A DNA stretch of 64,000 nt from Mesaphorura yosii (lineage: Eukaryota; Arthropoda; Collembola; Poduromorpha; Tullbergiidae): contig WIXG01000009.1 of assembly GCA_009869945.1 (NCBI GenBank), positions 124,001 through 188,000 on the forward strand, written 5' to 3'. The first letter of the stretch is position 1, and every line of letters begins with the position of its first letter. Both the position numbers and the translations under genes were made by a program. Positions 35,901-48,176 of the stretch are shown piece by piece. The notes beneath the pieces are model-generated. The model was not told the origin of the DNA. It did not search any database and saw only the letters and a list, made by a program, of their open reading frames with translations.

Positions 35901-38900
35901 TTGCGTTGTCTCACCTCGACTCTGTCCGTGGAGATCTCGCAGCACCGTGCATTCGTCAATGTGGCCATACCGGGAGAACATGTTCCGCACATCCGTCTCA
36001 TTACATTTCTTGGACAGCATGCCCACAAAAAGCTTTCGCTCTGAAAAGAGAAAGACAAGCATATCAGATTACTAATCTCAATTTAGCATCTCCACGTGCG
36101 CGAATGTGCGCGGAGGCGATTCGGGCATTTCATTAGGAATGGCCTGCGTACATCGCAGTTGACTTGAACAGAATTCTCACAGGAAGGCATTGTTGTATCT
36201 TCGTTAAACGTTAATTCAGTTGTCAATCAAGTCGATCACCATTACACTACTTTGAATGTAAAGTAAACAAATGTCATCAGGTTTAAACTTTAGAATTTGG
36301 CTGCCAAACTTTAGTGATTTATGCTGTCTTGAGATTAGTGAGTATGCCGAGTCGACAAGACGTGAACAATAAACAAACGGCTAATGTACTGCGACAATGG
36401 CAGCTTATTTGTAAACATTTCACTCAAGAGTCTCGCACTCGTATCGTGCTTGCTTCCGTTAATGTTATTGAAAAATTAAGCCACGACGAGGATGCGATCT
36501 TGGTCAAGTTAGCGTTAGCGAGTGTTACTCGGATTGTTAGCTTACCGTATCTGTTCTCGTTATCAGCTGGCTTCATTTGGATCGGATGATTCATCTGAAA
36601 CAAAGGAAAAAGGTTACCAAATCAGTCTAAGACGTGGAATTTTGGCAATTTCTATGTATTTGTTTACACCAAGCGCGAATTGCAAATTGCAAATGTGGCC
36701 ACTTTGCACAAATGGCGAACTGCGTGTCAAGGTCGTAGTCTTGTCTCGATATAATCGTAGCATCGCCTTCAAATCTAAATTACACGTGCACATTTTTTCC
36801 ATTCGCATATGAAAGGGTGGAATTATGCGACAAAGGTGAGTTCGTTGATACCACCGCCGTTCTGATCCCAAAAAGAATATACCTAAATGAGCTCAAATCT
36901 TCAGATGGCTTTGCCCTGGGTGATCGCGTAGCGTCTTATCGGAATTCACTTATTGCCATCCTCTCTCATCCGCTCTCCTCTACAACCGCAGGTCGAAATA
37001 TTGCCGCCTCGTCACAGCAAAGAGCGAAATTATCATGATCAACGTGTTCGTTTTCGTGCTGAAAGCACGATAGAGCGACTCACTCAAGATCGTCGATTTG
37101 TGGGGAAAGATTTCTTCATAATGCGCAAGCAATGTGATGCAAAGCGTAAATACAACGAATATAATTCATTTCCTTTCTTAGAGCACAATATTCAGAGTCA
37201 GACTCAGCATTTATTCGAATCGATGCGAGATGCGAAGATTTGTTTAAAGTTTCTCATGGATGGCAACGCAAAACTGATGCGAGTTTTTATTGTGCAATAT
37301 CGTCATCATTGTCGTCGTCGAGTACGTGTATTTGTATTGATTGTGGCTTTATATTTGTCGTTTGTGGTGGAGAATCTCTTTCATCGTAACGATTTCTAGT
37401 CATTTCTCAATAATATCGCTTACTTATGCATGCACGCATCATTCTTGCATGATCTGCAGAGTTTTCGCTTAGCGGAAGACGAAGACGTTATCCGTATGAA
37501 AGACTCAACCTTTAACACTGAAATTGTTTTGTAATAGATTATACATTGCTCCAGACAAAGGGAAATCTCAACGCTGATCTGAGCAGAATAGAACTAACAA
37601 AACAGAGCAGAGCAAAGAATTATGACGATACGATGCCTTTTGGCGACGCGCAACGGCAACGACGACACAAAAGCTGGCTGGAGTGCTGGAATATTGAAAA
37701 CTTTTGTCTACGTTGCACAGAATATGTAGATAAGATATTGCGACGAGAGAGCCTAAGAACAAAGAGAGAATTGTTGAGACAGAGCGACGGAAGACGCATC
37801 TTCTGCTCTGAACACACAAACAGAGCGCGTCTTTTCTTCGGTTCTGTGTGTGTCTGAGCCCTGAATATTTTACGGAAACATTAAAAATGCTAGAGAGCCC
37901 GACGCAGAAGTAGAATTTATAATTAGTATTCCCGAAACACGACGTAAAACACGCGTAAAAGTCTTTCGTGCGGAATAATTTAATAATTTATTTCCCTAAT
38001 GACTCAAATTACTGCGCTGTAATGAAGAACAGCGATTTTACAAGCTGTTATTAAATAATTTGGGTTCAGTTAATTGTCAAATTGTTGTAGGCACGAATTA
38101 CGTATATTTTTATCCTTTTGGTGAATTTATGCATGCAAAACTTGCTTGACTGCTCGAGCACACTTTTACGAATCAATTTTTAATCAATTCCTTCATGACG
38201 ATTCATGGAGCCTCTCCACGGATAACGATAAAGCCCCAGCCTTTATCAGTGCAGTGTTATGGGGCAAAGACAATGAATAAAAATAGAAACCAATTTGGAT
38301 GCATACATTTTCCATTTCCATCAATATTACAATAAAGAAATTCATTCTTGCCTGTAAAACAACGCCGGGCCAAAGTGAACTTGCTCTTAAACAGGCAGAG
38401 CAGAGCAAATAAATATTCGAAGCCTGGAAATAGAGGATTTTCAGTGGCTTACTTTTATTGAGTTTTCTGTCGCGACTTTTATTGCGGAGCCAGAACACAA
38501 AATTGCCTTCTTCACAGTGCAGTGTAGCTCTCGCTTTCGAGGTACAAGATTCAATTCAGGCTTCGTTCTTTCTATATTGCGTATCGAGCTGACTATACCA
38601 AAGAGAAAATGTACCTTTATAGGCGACAGCGCCGGCAACGGTGGGAAAGACATTTTAATATGCCGATTTGAGTGGCGACACTGGCGCACGTGCAGTGAAG
38701 CAGGCATTCATGTTCATGTATTTTGCACTTGCAATTTGTTTTCGTTTGATGACGGCTTGATTTTTAGGCCATAGTTCAAATTAAGCGTACGCATAAGGCA
38801 TTTTCTTAGTGCTTTTTGTATTTGCAACGCGTCGACGCTTCACGGTTCCTAATGACCATAGCATAAATCAATGACTCAATGATTCATAGGATTGGAAAGG

Positions 38901-41900
38901 ATGAAGCAATTAGAAAGTAAAGTTTTACTAGGTCACGAATAGTGGGAAAACTTACTTTCTCCAGGCAGTGTACAAAACTCAGGTTCCAAGCACGACGGAC
39001 GCACGAACAGCACGACAAATATCACGGTACAAGTGCAGTGTGGTTGCGGTGCACGACACGAAGAACACAAACCAACGATGGACAGATAAGATACATACAC
39101 GGAGCGCAGATATGAGTGATATGGTTTTAGTTAACGAGTCTTTGTGCTGGTTTAGTTTTGTCCACTTGCAGACAAAGAGTTAATACTTCTAATACTTCAC
39201 ATTAACGATTAGTGCGTGTATTATCACAATTCACAACAGCAATTGTCCAAAATGCTTGCCTGCCTGTCAAGCTAGCACCCAGCTTCCGATTAAAAGAAAT
39301 ACGAAGTACGTTGCCGAAAACGAGTCTTGAAAGCCAGGAAAGCGGAGAATGATTGATGATAATGGTAACACCTAATAATCCACACCCAACAACTCAATTA
39401 CCATGTTACGAGATCCCGAGTCGAGTCAAGTCAAGTCCAAAGTATAATCTGAACTCGTGTGCCAATCTGCCATGCTTTGCCTTCCCTTCCGTGCCATCGC
39501 CGTCAACGCATGCACACTCTCAGTCAAAAATGAAATGAATTATTACGGAATTCTCTTTGCTTTGAATGCCCTGCTTTTGCCATGGATGTGCTTTTCTTGT
39601 GCACGCGTTCTCTGTATTTTCGTATTTTATGTTTGTATTTTCTTTCTTTCGGCCGAGTCGAGTCAGTCAGTCTCCGTATGTTCCTGATCTCGCTCCACTC
39701 GAACGGAAACGCCGAGTGTGTATTAAACAGTTAAGGAATGCGAAAATAGATTGACTCTGACTGACATGATAACTTTACAACCTTGACACGTAGCCAACAA
39801 GCTTCCGCTAATGTACTACGACTTGCTCTTCTACCTTTGCTTGCGCTGCTCCGCGCGGTTGAAGAAGTACGCAAATGAGTAATGGCCTGCGCACTCCTCC
39901 GTCATGTAAATGCAGATTTATGCGATAGCGATTTGCGATTCCACAAAGCGACAAACTTTTGTAATTTGTAATTTCTTTATATTATCTCGTAGCGTTTTTC
40001 ATTGCAATCTGTCTAAATAACTCTGAGTTGATATTCTTCTTCCTTCCTTTCTTTTATTGAGAGAGAATGTTGGTTTCCCGTAATTCCTTTCTCGAGAATT
40101 GTTCCATTACGCAATTTGTAAGAATTACGATAAATGCATATTCATATTTCCCGTGACAAGTCACAAGTCAGAGACAATTATGCGTACGGCAAAACAAAAA
40201 CACGGGCAAGAATGGCATGGGAAGTTTGTGTGAGATGAATAATGGACTCACGAAATGTGCACGCACACGGGTCAGGCAAGACAAGCCAAGGGAAAGGACT
40301 TACACTTACACGACAAGTACAAAAACGAGCCGACACGCCACAACGGAGCACAGCAGCAGCACACCACACGACGATATTGAATTAGTTGCTCGACGGACTT
40401 AATTAATTCAAATGAGGGTCTAATTATAAAATGACAAATGTGACACCCGCACAAGCAACAATGAAGAATGAGCACGAACCGCGTGAGTTTCGGGAAAGTC
40501 TCTGAGGACCTGTGCTAACGAGTAGTAAATATTAAGACAGGAGGGAACGGAAAAGACGGGCACGTCGAGCGAATACTAAGAAAGTGGGATCAGAAAAGCA
40601 ATAGTTTACTGGTACAGGAGATTATGATGAGTGAATGAGGAAGCACAAAATGGAAGAAGACAGAAAACAAGCCGAGCAAACCAGTTCGCTGCACGCTGGC
40701 TCTCATCTGCTCCTGCCGCTGCTCGGTCGCTGGTTAAATGTGAGTTACAGTTATATAATAAGGCATGTACTTTTACATGATATAAACGCAACCAGAAACG
40801 AGTCTCGTCTCGTCTTCGCAACCAAAACCAGCAAGGCAACGGACTCGAGCTGGGGAAAGGTACAGCGCGTTGCGGCTGGTTGCTAGTAGGACATGGATAT
40901 TGATTGGTGGGAAAGAGACTAGAATATTATGAAGAGCTGGCAGACGAAACTCGCGAAGAGAGAACTCAAACTCCAGAACCAAAGTGTATTGAAGAGGAAA
41001 ACTGCTGCCAGGAGCACGGCTCACGGGACGGCGAGAGAAAGCGAAGGTAGTAAAGTAGGCATAGCACAGCACGGAAATAAAGGTATTGCAACAGAAAGTA
41101 GTTATAAAAGCAGAGTTATGGCCCGATTACGAGTACGACCAACGCAACGCTCTTTCAATGTAGCGATGTAAAGACAGTGAATATAAAACGTGGGTTCTTA
41201 CGCAATAGCACTCGAAATTCCGAATATTCGATGGCTGTCTTATGCAAAATTCCAGCACAGTGCGCGCGTTGCCGAGTATTCACCGCTTTCGATTTCAGAT
41301 AATATTCGAGAATCGTAGAGCAAAGACGGACTTTCGCAATGACTCGACGTCGAAATTTAATTGAGAAGACGCGCAACGCGCGTGGTGGCCTGGTCGTTTA
41401 ATCTACTTGATTATTAGAATCGACGCATGTCTCCCACGGGGCTCGACTCGAGTGAGTCAGCGGTCAGGCCGGCCACGGCCTGAACGTCAATCAATTTACT
41501 CAATATTAAATTTCTGGAATTGCGAATGCGTGGCGCGTTTCTCCTGACGATGACGTGGCCGTGGTTTGGTCGTGTCCCAGATTTACCTGAGCAAGTTCTA
41601 TTTTAGGCTTTAGGCATTAGGATATTCTAGGCATTCAGGCATGGAGCTCTCTTCTAAGAATTACATTCTTCCTTCCGCTGCCACTGCATGTGCTCGTAGC
41701 CAGGCGGCTCGTGCAGCACGGGATTTTGATATCTTGTAACCAAGAACCTTTTGTACAAGTATTGCTTACTTATTAGACATCTTTTGTACTTTTCTCTTGC
41801 AATAGCAACCTCGTCCCAAGTACTTTGCCTTGCCATGCCATTTTCATCTGTGTTCGCATTTGCGTACTTAATACCTTGCCACATTTGCACAGCATAAAAG

Positions 41901-44900
41901 TATGCGGACTAGCAGACTGTGTATATATTTCAGTTGTGTACTTACCCCTGGGAGAGTCTTCACGTTGTGCAGAGCGTTCTGAGCGTCCAGAGCAGCTTTT
42001 CTCGTGTAGAAGGTCACAAAACAGCAACCTGAAGACAGAAATACAAAAGTAAACATAAGAACACTGATGGTGATTAAAATGAGCGACTCGCGTATGCATT
42101 TTCATGTACCGATAGCTTGCTAACTTGGAAGGCTTCGTACGTCAAAGAGTACGTGAATTTCTTTTTCGTACTTTATCCCGCAGTTTATTTCCAGTCATGA
42201 AGTATGTAAATAATATTCCATTATTTACGCGCTGTGCTGTTCAATACTTATAATAAAAACAATCATGCAGTGCTTCATACTAGTTTCAGTCGAAGTGCTG
42301 CTCTGCTTCGCTCGCATTTGCCTTGTTTTAATTTTGCTTATGTAGGCAGTCGTAGACGCGAAGGAAACCGATACTTGAATCTTTACTTCTTTCACAGAGA
42401 GATTAGATTCTGTACTCGTCGCATTAATTTTGTGGTTCATGTAAAGAACACAAAGCAACAATTCAAAAGTCAACATGCACGCATGCGTTTGCATTTCACA
42501 TTCAAATTCGAATTTAAATTCATTCAGTCTTCGAATTGGCATCAGAATTGCAGTCTTCTTCCCCGTCGACTTCGTCACCTTCACCAAGCCACGTCATGCT
42601 TGCATTACAAAATCCTGCTAAATTAGCATAAATTTCATGGCATCGTCAAACCAAATAGAACGAAGTGCCAACAACGAACTGCACTTGTGAATGTGAACAA
42701 ATGGAGCGAATTATCGCACATTTACCATTCAGAACCCTCAAATCCATGTTGACACGCGTGCACGCGATGGCGATGGCAATGATTGCAATCTGAATGGTGA
42801 ATGGTGAATTAATGCTACGAGGTTTTGTTCTTTTCCGTTAAACACATTCATAATAATTCACACACACGAAAGTCAACCGCAGGCTGCACGCTGATGGATT
42901 GACAAGAGACAGTTATGGTAAATATTGGACGATAAATGTGGCCAGAATTCGAGCAACGAAACCCGTTAAACGATGTTTGCTTAGCGCCATGCTGGATTTT
43001 GCCATTACTTCTATGCCTAATGGCCGCTATGCAAAACTCGATTGAATAAACTCGCCTCGGCTGTTTAAACAGAAACAATACTCAAACTACATTTAACGAT
43101 CCAGAAAGCCGAAGGCGGTGTCGCGTTGCAATCAGCCGAATCGATTTCAATGCCTTCTTCATCCAAAATGAGTCGATTTTAACGTTAAAAAGTCATTTCT
43201 ATCAGTCTCTGGTTTAATTCACTGCAACTTTACAACTTTAGTTGAATTTGATGAACGAGTGGATGAGTGGACGTGTCGACCCGTCAATGGCTTTTACACT
43301 CAAATCAAAAACGTCAGTAATCAGTAAGTTTCATTAAGCCCATCGCCAAATCTACTACTTCTAATGTCAAAAGTATGAAGTGTGAGTCAGGCAAATGCTC
43401 GTTTCATTTATCATAATAATGAAGAGTAACAGTCTGAAGATCATAACGATACAGCCACTAATGGCTCTTGAAATTATCCCATCTGTCTTATTTTCCTATC
43501 TATCATCATATTAAAAATATGCTATCTGGGCTAGACGTCATTGGAGCCTGCACTGCAATATTTCTTGATATTGAAAAAGGAGGTACAGCACGACGGCGTG
43601 AGTACTATTTTACGACAATCGCGATAGTCTGGAAACGGAAACCCATCACTCATCGTAAGCCGTACTTGAGTAACTGGAGTTCATTTCGACTATTCGACTT
43701 GAAGATGATGGAATACGAATAATCCAATTCGGCCTTTTCACGGCATGATTTGATCGTTAACCCAGGAAATCTTCACCGCGTTGGTTGTCGTTGACCGGAT
43801 ATTGAATTCAGGCATTCCGCGTTCGCGATTAAGCTTTCAACACTTCATTGAACGAATTTCGCGTAAAATTTCGTCTGTTTTTACGATTTGGATTAAGAGA
43901 TCAAGACATTTTCGCAGCGCAGCGCGTGGAGCATGAAAAGAGAAAAAGTGCATGCAGACTTTGCTTGTTTGGTGCTCAGCGAGGTTATGGATGTTCAACC
44001 ACTCCAATTTATAATTCCCAGCGCCTCACACCATGCACGATGTTATGTCTTACATGTCACAACATATTTCATTCCCGACCGTGCAGCTTTGTGTAAGAAA
44101 TGTCACCGAAACGTGGTTCCACTGGTTTGTAAACTGAACATTATGGAAATGGCGTCTCTAATTTATATGCTCTTGTGCCATGCGAAGGTCCCGAAATAAA
44201 GACGAGCGTACCAATCGGATGCTGTGCAGTGCAGGTTTCGGTTCAGTAGTGCAATGCTTTTGTTTGTGCCATGTGTCCCGGTCCGGAGTTGATAAATGGT
44301 TTTTGCTAAGAAACTTAAAATTCTTGTGCCGTGGCCATATCGGAAGCTTGGAGCTCACATCACAGAACTGAAGAGTGGTTCGCAAAAAATCAGCCAGTGC
44401 AAAAAGCAAAATGAACCGGCAGTGGAAAGCAGCAACAAACCTGGACAGCCATTAACAAATTGAGGAAATTCTGTTCCGGAGTTTTGCTGTGCACGTGCGA
44501 CGTGCACAGACTTTTGATTTAAGAAGCCAACATGTGAACCACGAACTAATGCGTATCTTGTCCCTTTCTACTAAATCAAGTTCACGCACCGCACCGCGTC
44601 GCGTCGGTGTACATTCGCGAAAGTACGCTTGCGCGTACGAAACAACAACGCACACAGCATAGCAGTTAATAAAAACGTCACCATCGCCAAGCCAAGAATG
44701 AAATCAAAGAGAATATCATTACGCTCATCTTTCTTTCTTCCTACTTCTTCCAGATTTCAGTTCTATCAAATAAAAAGACCATTAGTTTAGTTTTAGTGCT
44801 CTATTCATTTCTAGTTCTCGTCTATCGTCTTCTTTTGCTTTCAGTGCATCTTTCTCTGGGTGAGTCTATGCTTATGCTCCTGCTCTGCCAGCTGTTGCAT

Positions 44901-47087
44901 CGCCGGCCGTCCGCCGCACTGCATGACTTTGTTGGGAAAAGTGCCAATTATTTTTTATGGCGGTCGCTTCCTTCTCTCATCACATCAGAGTACAGTGCAG
45001 TACAGCACAAGAATGTGAGGAGCTTCATTTTTCTTGAAGCGGAAGACGGAACCAAGCAATATCATAATCGCGTTCTTTGCCATCATCATCGTCATTTCGT
45101 TTTATTCCTGTGTTTCTTTCCATGGCAGCATCAGAAAAATACAAGGCCCAAGTCCAGTCATTCCAGCATCCTGACTCGTAATTCGTACCTGTTGCGTGCA
45201 CGAACAACGTTATGAACAATGGACAACTTCACCTTTAGTGCGGATGAGACTCATCTCCGTGAACATAAAAAGACCGATTCGGTCATTAGCACCAACGCAG
45301 CGCTTAAATTAACTGCACCTACCCGAAACACTCTTGGAACTTTCGTTGACGGTACGTGTGCGTTCAAAATCTAATTGCTAAAAGCACTTTTGAGAAAAAT
45401 AATTTACTAACTTTCGTTGCTTCCTACTTGCGTAAATTTTCAAGTTTTGAATGGCACCAGACAGACGATTGAAAACCACAGTGATCCAACGATGACAATG
45501 CAATGATAAATATTAAATCTTAAAATACTGTATCACAAAATCGATCCCGGTTCACACGCACTAATTACACACTTAACTCTGCAGCTGCGAGATAAAAATT
45601 ACGAATTTGCAACAACAAACAACGTAACAAATTGCGACGTCGACAGCACAGGACCGAGTAATTTAATGAATAAACACACCGACACGACACAAGATTCGAA
45701 AAACGACTGCACGACAGACACCAGAAAATGACGTTCATGCAATGCAAACACAACACAGGAAAATGTGGTTCTATTATAATGAAGCTGAAAATTAACTCAA
45801 ATGCTAAACGCGATCTGTGTTATTACAGAACAATACATAAAGTTATGAAGTGAGCTCTGAACTAATTCACATGCAGCTTCGTGTTCAGAAATACAAACAT
45901 CGTTAAACCCACAAGAATCTCGCGAGGCAACGCCAAGTCAAGTTTCTTGTTTCAGCCGCAGCACAGTTGCAGTTTATTCACACGAATACGAAGCAAAAGC
46001 AGAGTGCTTGCGTTTCTTGACTTCTGCGACCTGCGACCTGCGACCGAAAATCTTGAAAATGACACGAACCAGAAATTAGCTTGATTAATGACAAATTGCT
46101 ATCGCATTGACTAACATGAACCTTAATACCTTAAAATACAAATACCCGTTCCATTAACAGTAATTTATTATCGAATTTTGGCAGTTGCGGTGATTTCTGA
46201 TGAATTAGTGCTGCGATAAGGGAGAATTCTGAGTGCACCGGTAAGCGGTAAGACAGCAGAAACTTTAGAAATAAGGGTGAGAAAGGAACAGAGTCCGTGG
46301 GAATTAGAGTAATAACAAATAACACTGCGACTGCAGTCAGCCGGTCGTTGTGCAATTACATGCGTGATGGGTTAGCCGGTTAGCAAGCCAATGTAATGGC
46401 GAAAGGAAGGAAACCATAAAACGCCTGAGCATAAAGTCCCATGTTTCATTAAACGCGTGGCGTAAGGCAAAATGTGAAAACATACCGCGATTAGGTGGTA
46501 TTAAGCTCATAATCTGTAATCAGTACGCATAATTCTGTTTTCATTATTGTATCGCGTTGCATGAGTCATATTATTAACTAGCATCGCGCGGTGTGCCGAT
46601 AAATCGTCATTAACGACGGTTTCCATTATGGCACGGAAGTATTTTCTGTATTGGCTACTCGCTTGAGCGTTAGCATTATGTGAGTTTTATTGATCCTGCA
46701 GCATGCACCTGGGGAATTAACCAATCCGATAAGGGCTGTCGCTGCAATTAAAATCTAACACGCGGAACGTGAGCTAAATGTTTATGCTGAAGAGGCTTAC
46801 CTTTGCTTTGTTTGGTGACTTTATCCCTGAGCACATTGATTTGAAACACTCTGCCAAATTCCTCAAACAGCGTTTTTAACTGAGTCTCGCTCAAATTCTT
46901 CGGAACTTGGCCCACAAACATTTTGATGGCATCTGGGTCCTAGAAAAAGCAAAAGAAAGCATCTCAGTTCAATACTTAATGTACCTATTGTGTTAAGATC
47001 TTATCTTTACCAAAGCTGTTTTAACTGTTTTAAGATTTTATGCTTACCGGTACGTCTCCAGGTGAAAATGAGTCTCCATTTATCACT
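32921..47087 (-). CDS. CELF/Bruno-like RNA-binding protein, three RRMs (13 exons seen, first exon not found)
   Basis: CELF proteins bind GU-rich RNA and control splicing, decay and translation. Exons (minus): 47048-47087, 46801-46939, 41946-42028, 36546-36594, 35915-36040, 35349-35428, 34950-35099, 34538-34850, 34284-34361, 33965-34014, 33714-33812, 33160-33211, 32921-33048. All phases agree and give 461 aa plus a split first codon. RRM1 starts at [16 protein letters not shown] with RNP1 GCCFVTFY; a 49-base exon codes [19 protein letters not shown]2 has RKLFVGM and GCAFITFA; then [11 protein letters not shown] and a divergent linker rich in Gln, Ala, Ser and Asn; RRM3 has [26 protein letters not shown] and the family's C-terminus [16 protein letters not shown]. 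The first seen exon ([13 protein letters not shown]) starts after an acceptor and needs a phase-2 upstream exon with the ATG, so the gene extends further right. Which CELF/Bruno paralogue it is cannot be settled by eye. Confidence 0.95.
36595..41945. other. CELF intron of 5.4 kb
   Basis: Holds only overlapping open frames without splice or family support, the longest about 148 codons on the plus strand near 36953-37399. No RNA gene was recognised. Confidence 0.4.
42029..46800. other. CELF intron of 4.8 kb containing a nested candidate gene
   Basis: Apart from the two-exon candidate at 45219-45506 on the plus strand, nothing can be supported. A 100-codon open frame near 43897-44199 (+) has a few closely spaced Cys and His residues but no splice or family evidence. 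Confidence 0.4.
45219..45506 (+). CDS. Candidate nested micro-gene, 64 aa, two exons
   Basis: Lies on the strand opposite CELF inside its intron. Exon 1 (45219-45351) starts ATGGAC and codes [20 protein letters not shown], then a segment ending [12 protein letters not shown]; it ends at a good donor (G, then GTACGT). The acceptor TTTTCAAG at 45444 joins in phase 1 to exon 2 (45445-45506), coding [15 protein letters not shown] and ending at TGA; an ATTAAA follows at 45512-45517. The peptide is acidic to neutral, soluble and probably disordered, with no signal peptide. RNTLGTFVD fits the RxxL core of a cyclin-type destruction box, which is a weak motif. No family is recognised. The evidence is the codon character, the Met start and the phase-consistent 93-base intron; it could still be chance, or the 5' part of a longer gene. 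Confidence 0.4.
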
Positions 47088-48085
47088 CTGTCAAATCAAA
47101 AAGAAAGTTCATTAGAATACTCATTTGAAGTGTCCAACTTAGGGAACGGAGAAAAGAGTCGCCCACGTCAAAATCGAAAAAGTAGCTTGCCAGTTGATAG
47201 CGTGTAAAGTGAGAAGTGACAAAGCGGAAGTAATTCAATTTCTATTAATATTGCTCTTAAGCATTTCAGAAATTGTCTCTTGTCTTTTCATTTCACTTCC
47301 AGCTGTCGGCCATGAAAATTCAAATTAACGAAGACCAGAGAGAAACATTCAAGTGTTGCAGTTGCAATGTTTTGGCCGCAACCAATTTTCGACTCCCCAC
47401 TCGACTACAACTTTTCAATTTCAACTCTTGCCTTGCATTTTCTCTGCAGATTCTTGAGCTCTTGCCGCACGCAACACTTGTAACTTAATTTCGACACACG
47501 ACGCGCGTACATTTTCATCTCCCTAAAATATTGCAATGCACAAATGTAATGGCAAAGCCCGCAGAGTAGCAGTTTAAATTACCAATTTAAATTATGCATT
47601 TGTCGCAGTCTCAGCACAACGGAAATACATTTCGAATCAACGACCAGAATTCTTCAGTCAGAATCTGAAACAACGAAATGAGCGGCGAGTCGGAAGTGGA
47701 GAAAGCGAAAGAGGAGTGAAAGAGGTAATTTAACATTGTAGTTCATTCTCTACAGTAAAATTACATGCTTAACGCGTTGATGTCAACTGGAGCCCACAGC
47801 GAAGCCAAGCGGAGGTTACTGCATGCGCCGCTTGTCATCAAAACACGCTACTGAAACTCATTATTTATTACAGATTATTATTATTGTCATTATTCGCGAG
47901 ATGTGACAGATTTGAAACGAATTGTAGGTGATAAGGTGAATAACATAAGTGCAAACGCAGCATAAATGTATGACAATTGACAAGAACGCTTGCTGCATGC
48001 AGTTGTACAGCGACCACACAGTGGAAAGGCTTACAACCGGCACTTGGTTTTAGGTGTACAAAAAAGAGCCTGTCTTCTTACACGA
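47088..48085. other. Stretch upstream of the first seen CELF exon
   Basis: No exon supplying the missing CELF start could be found here. Nothing else recognised before the tRNA. Confidence 0.4.
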
Positions 48086-48166
48086 GCAGTGATGGCCGAG
48101 TGGTTAAGGCGTTGGACTCGAAATCCAATGGGGAAACCTGCACAGGTTCGAATCCTGTTCACTGCG
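48086..48166 (+). tRNA. tRNA-Ser (anticodon CGA)
   Basis: Carries serine to UCG codons. The 7-bp acceptor stem GCAGTGA/TCACTGC closes perfectly with discriminator G, as expected for serine. The anticodon loop is CTCGAAA inside the stem TTGGA/TCCAA, with anticodon CGA at 48119-48121. The A box (TGGCCGAGTGG, 48093-48103) and B box (GGTTCGAATCC, 48145-48155) are both intact, and the long variable arm suits tRNA-Ser. There is no intron. A run of six T at 48171-48176 ends transcription. It lies on the strand opposite CELF, probably in a CELF 5' intron if the missing first exon is further right. Confidence 0.97.
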
Positions 48167-48170
48167 TTCA

Positions 48171-48176
48171 TTTTTT
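48171..48176 (+). terminator. RNA polymerase III terminator of tRNA-Ser
   Basis: Six consecutive T five bases after the mature tRNA end. Confidence 0.85.

Noticed and set aside
36953..37399. 148-codon plus-strand open frame in a CELF intron
   Set aside because: Arg/His-rich with a chance hydrophobic tail; no splice sites, no signal sequence and no family resemblance.
43933..44199. 88-codon plus-strand open frame with CKKCHRN
   Set aside because: Looks slightly zinc-ribbon-like but has only one Cys pair, no partner exon, and such lengths arise often by chance in this window.
44796..45215. 139-codon plus frame just before the nested micro-gene
   Set aside because: Leu/His-rich, no domain, and ends right before the better supported start at 45219.
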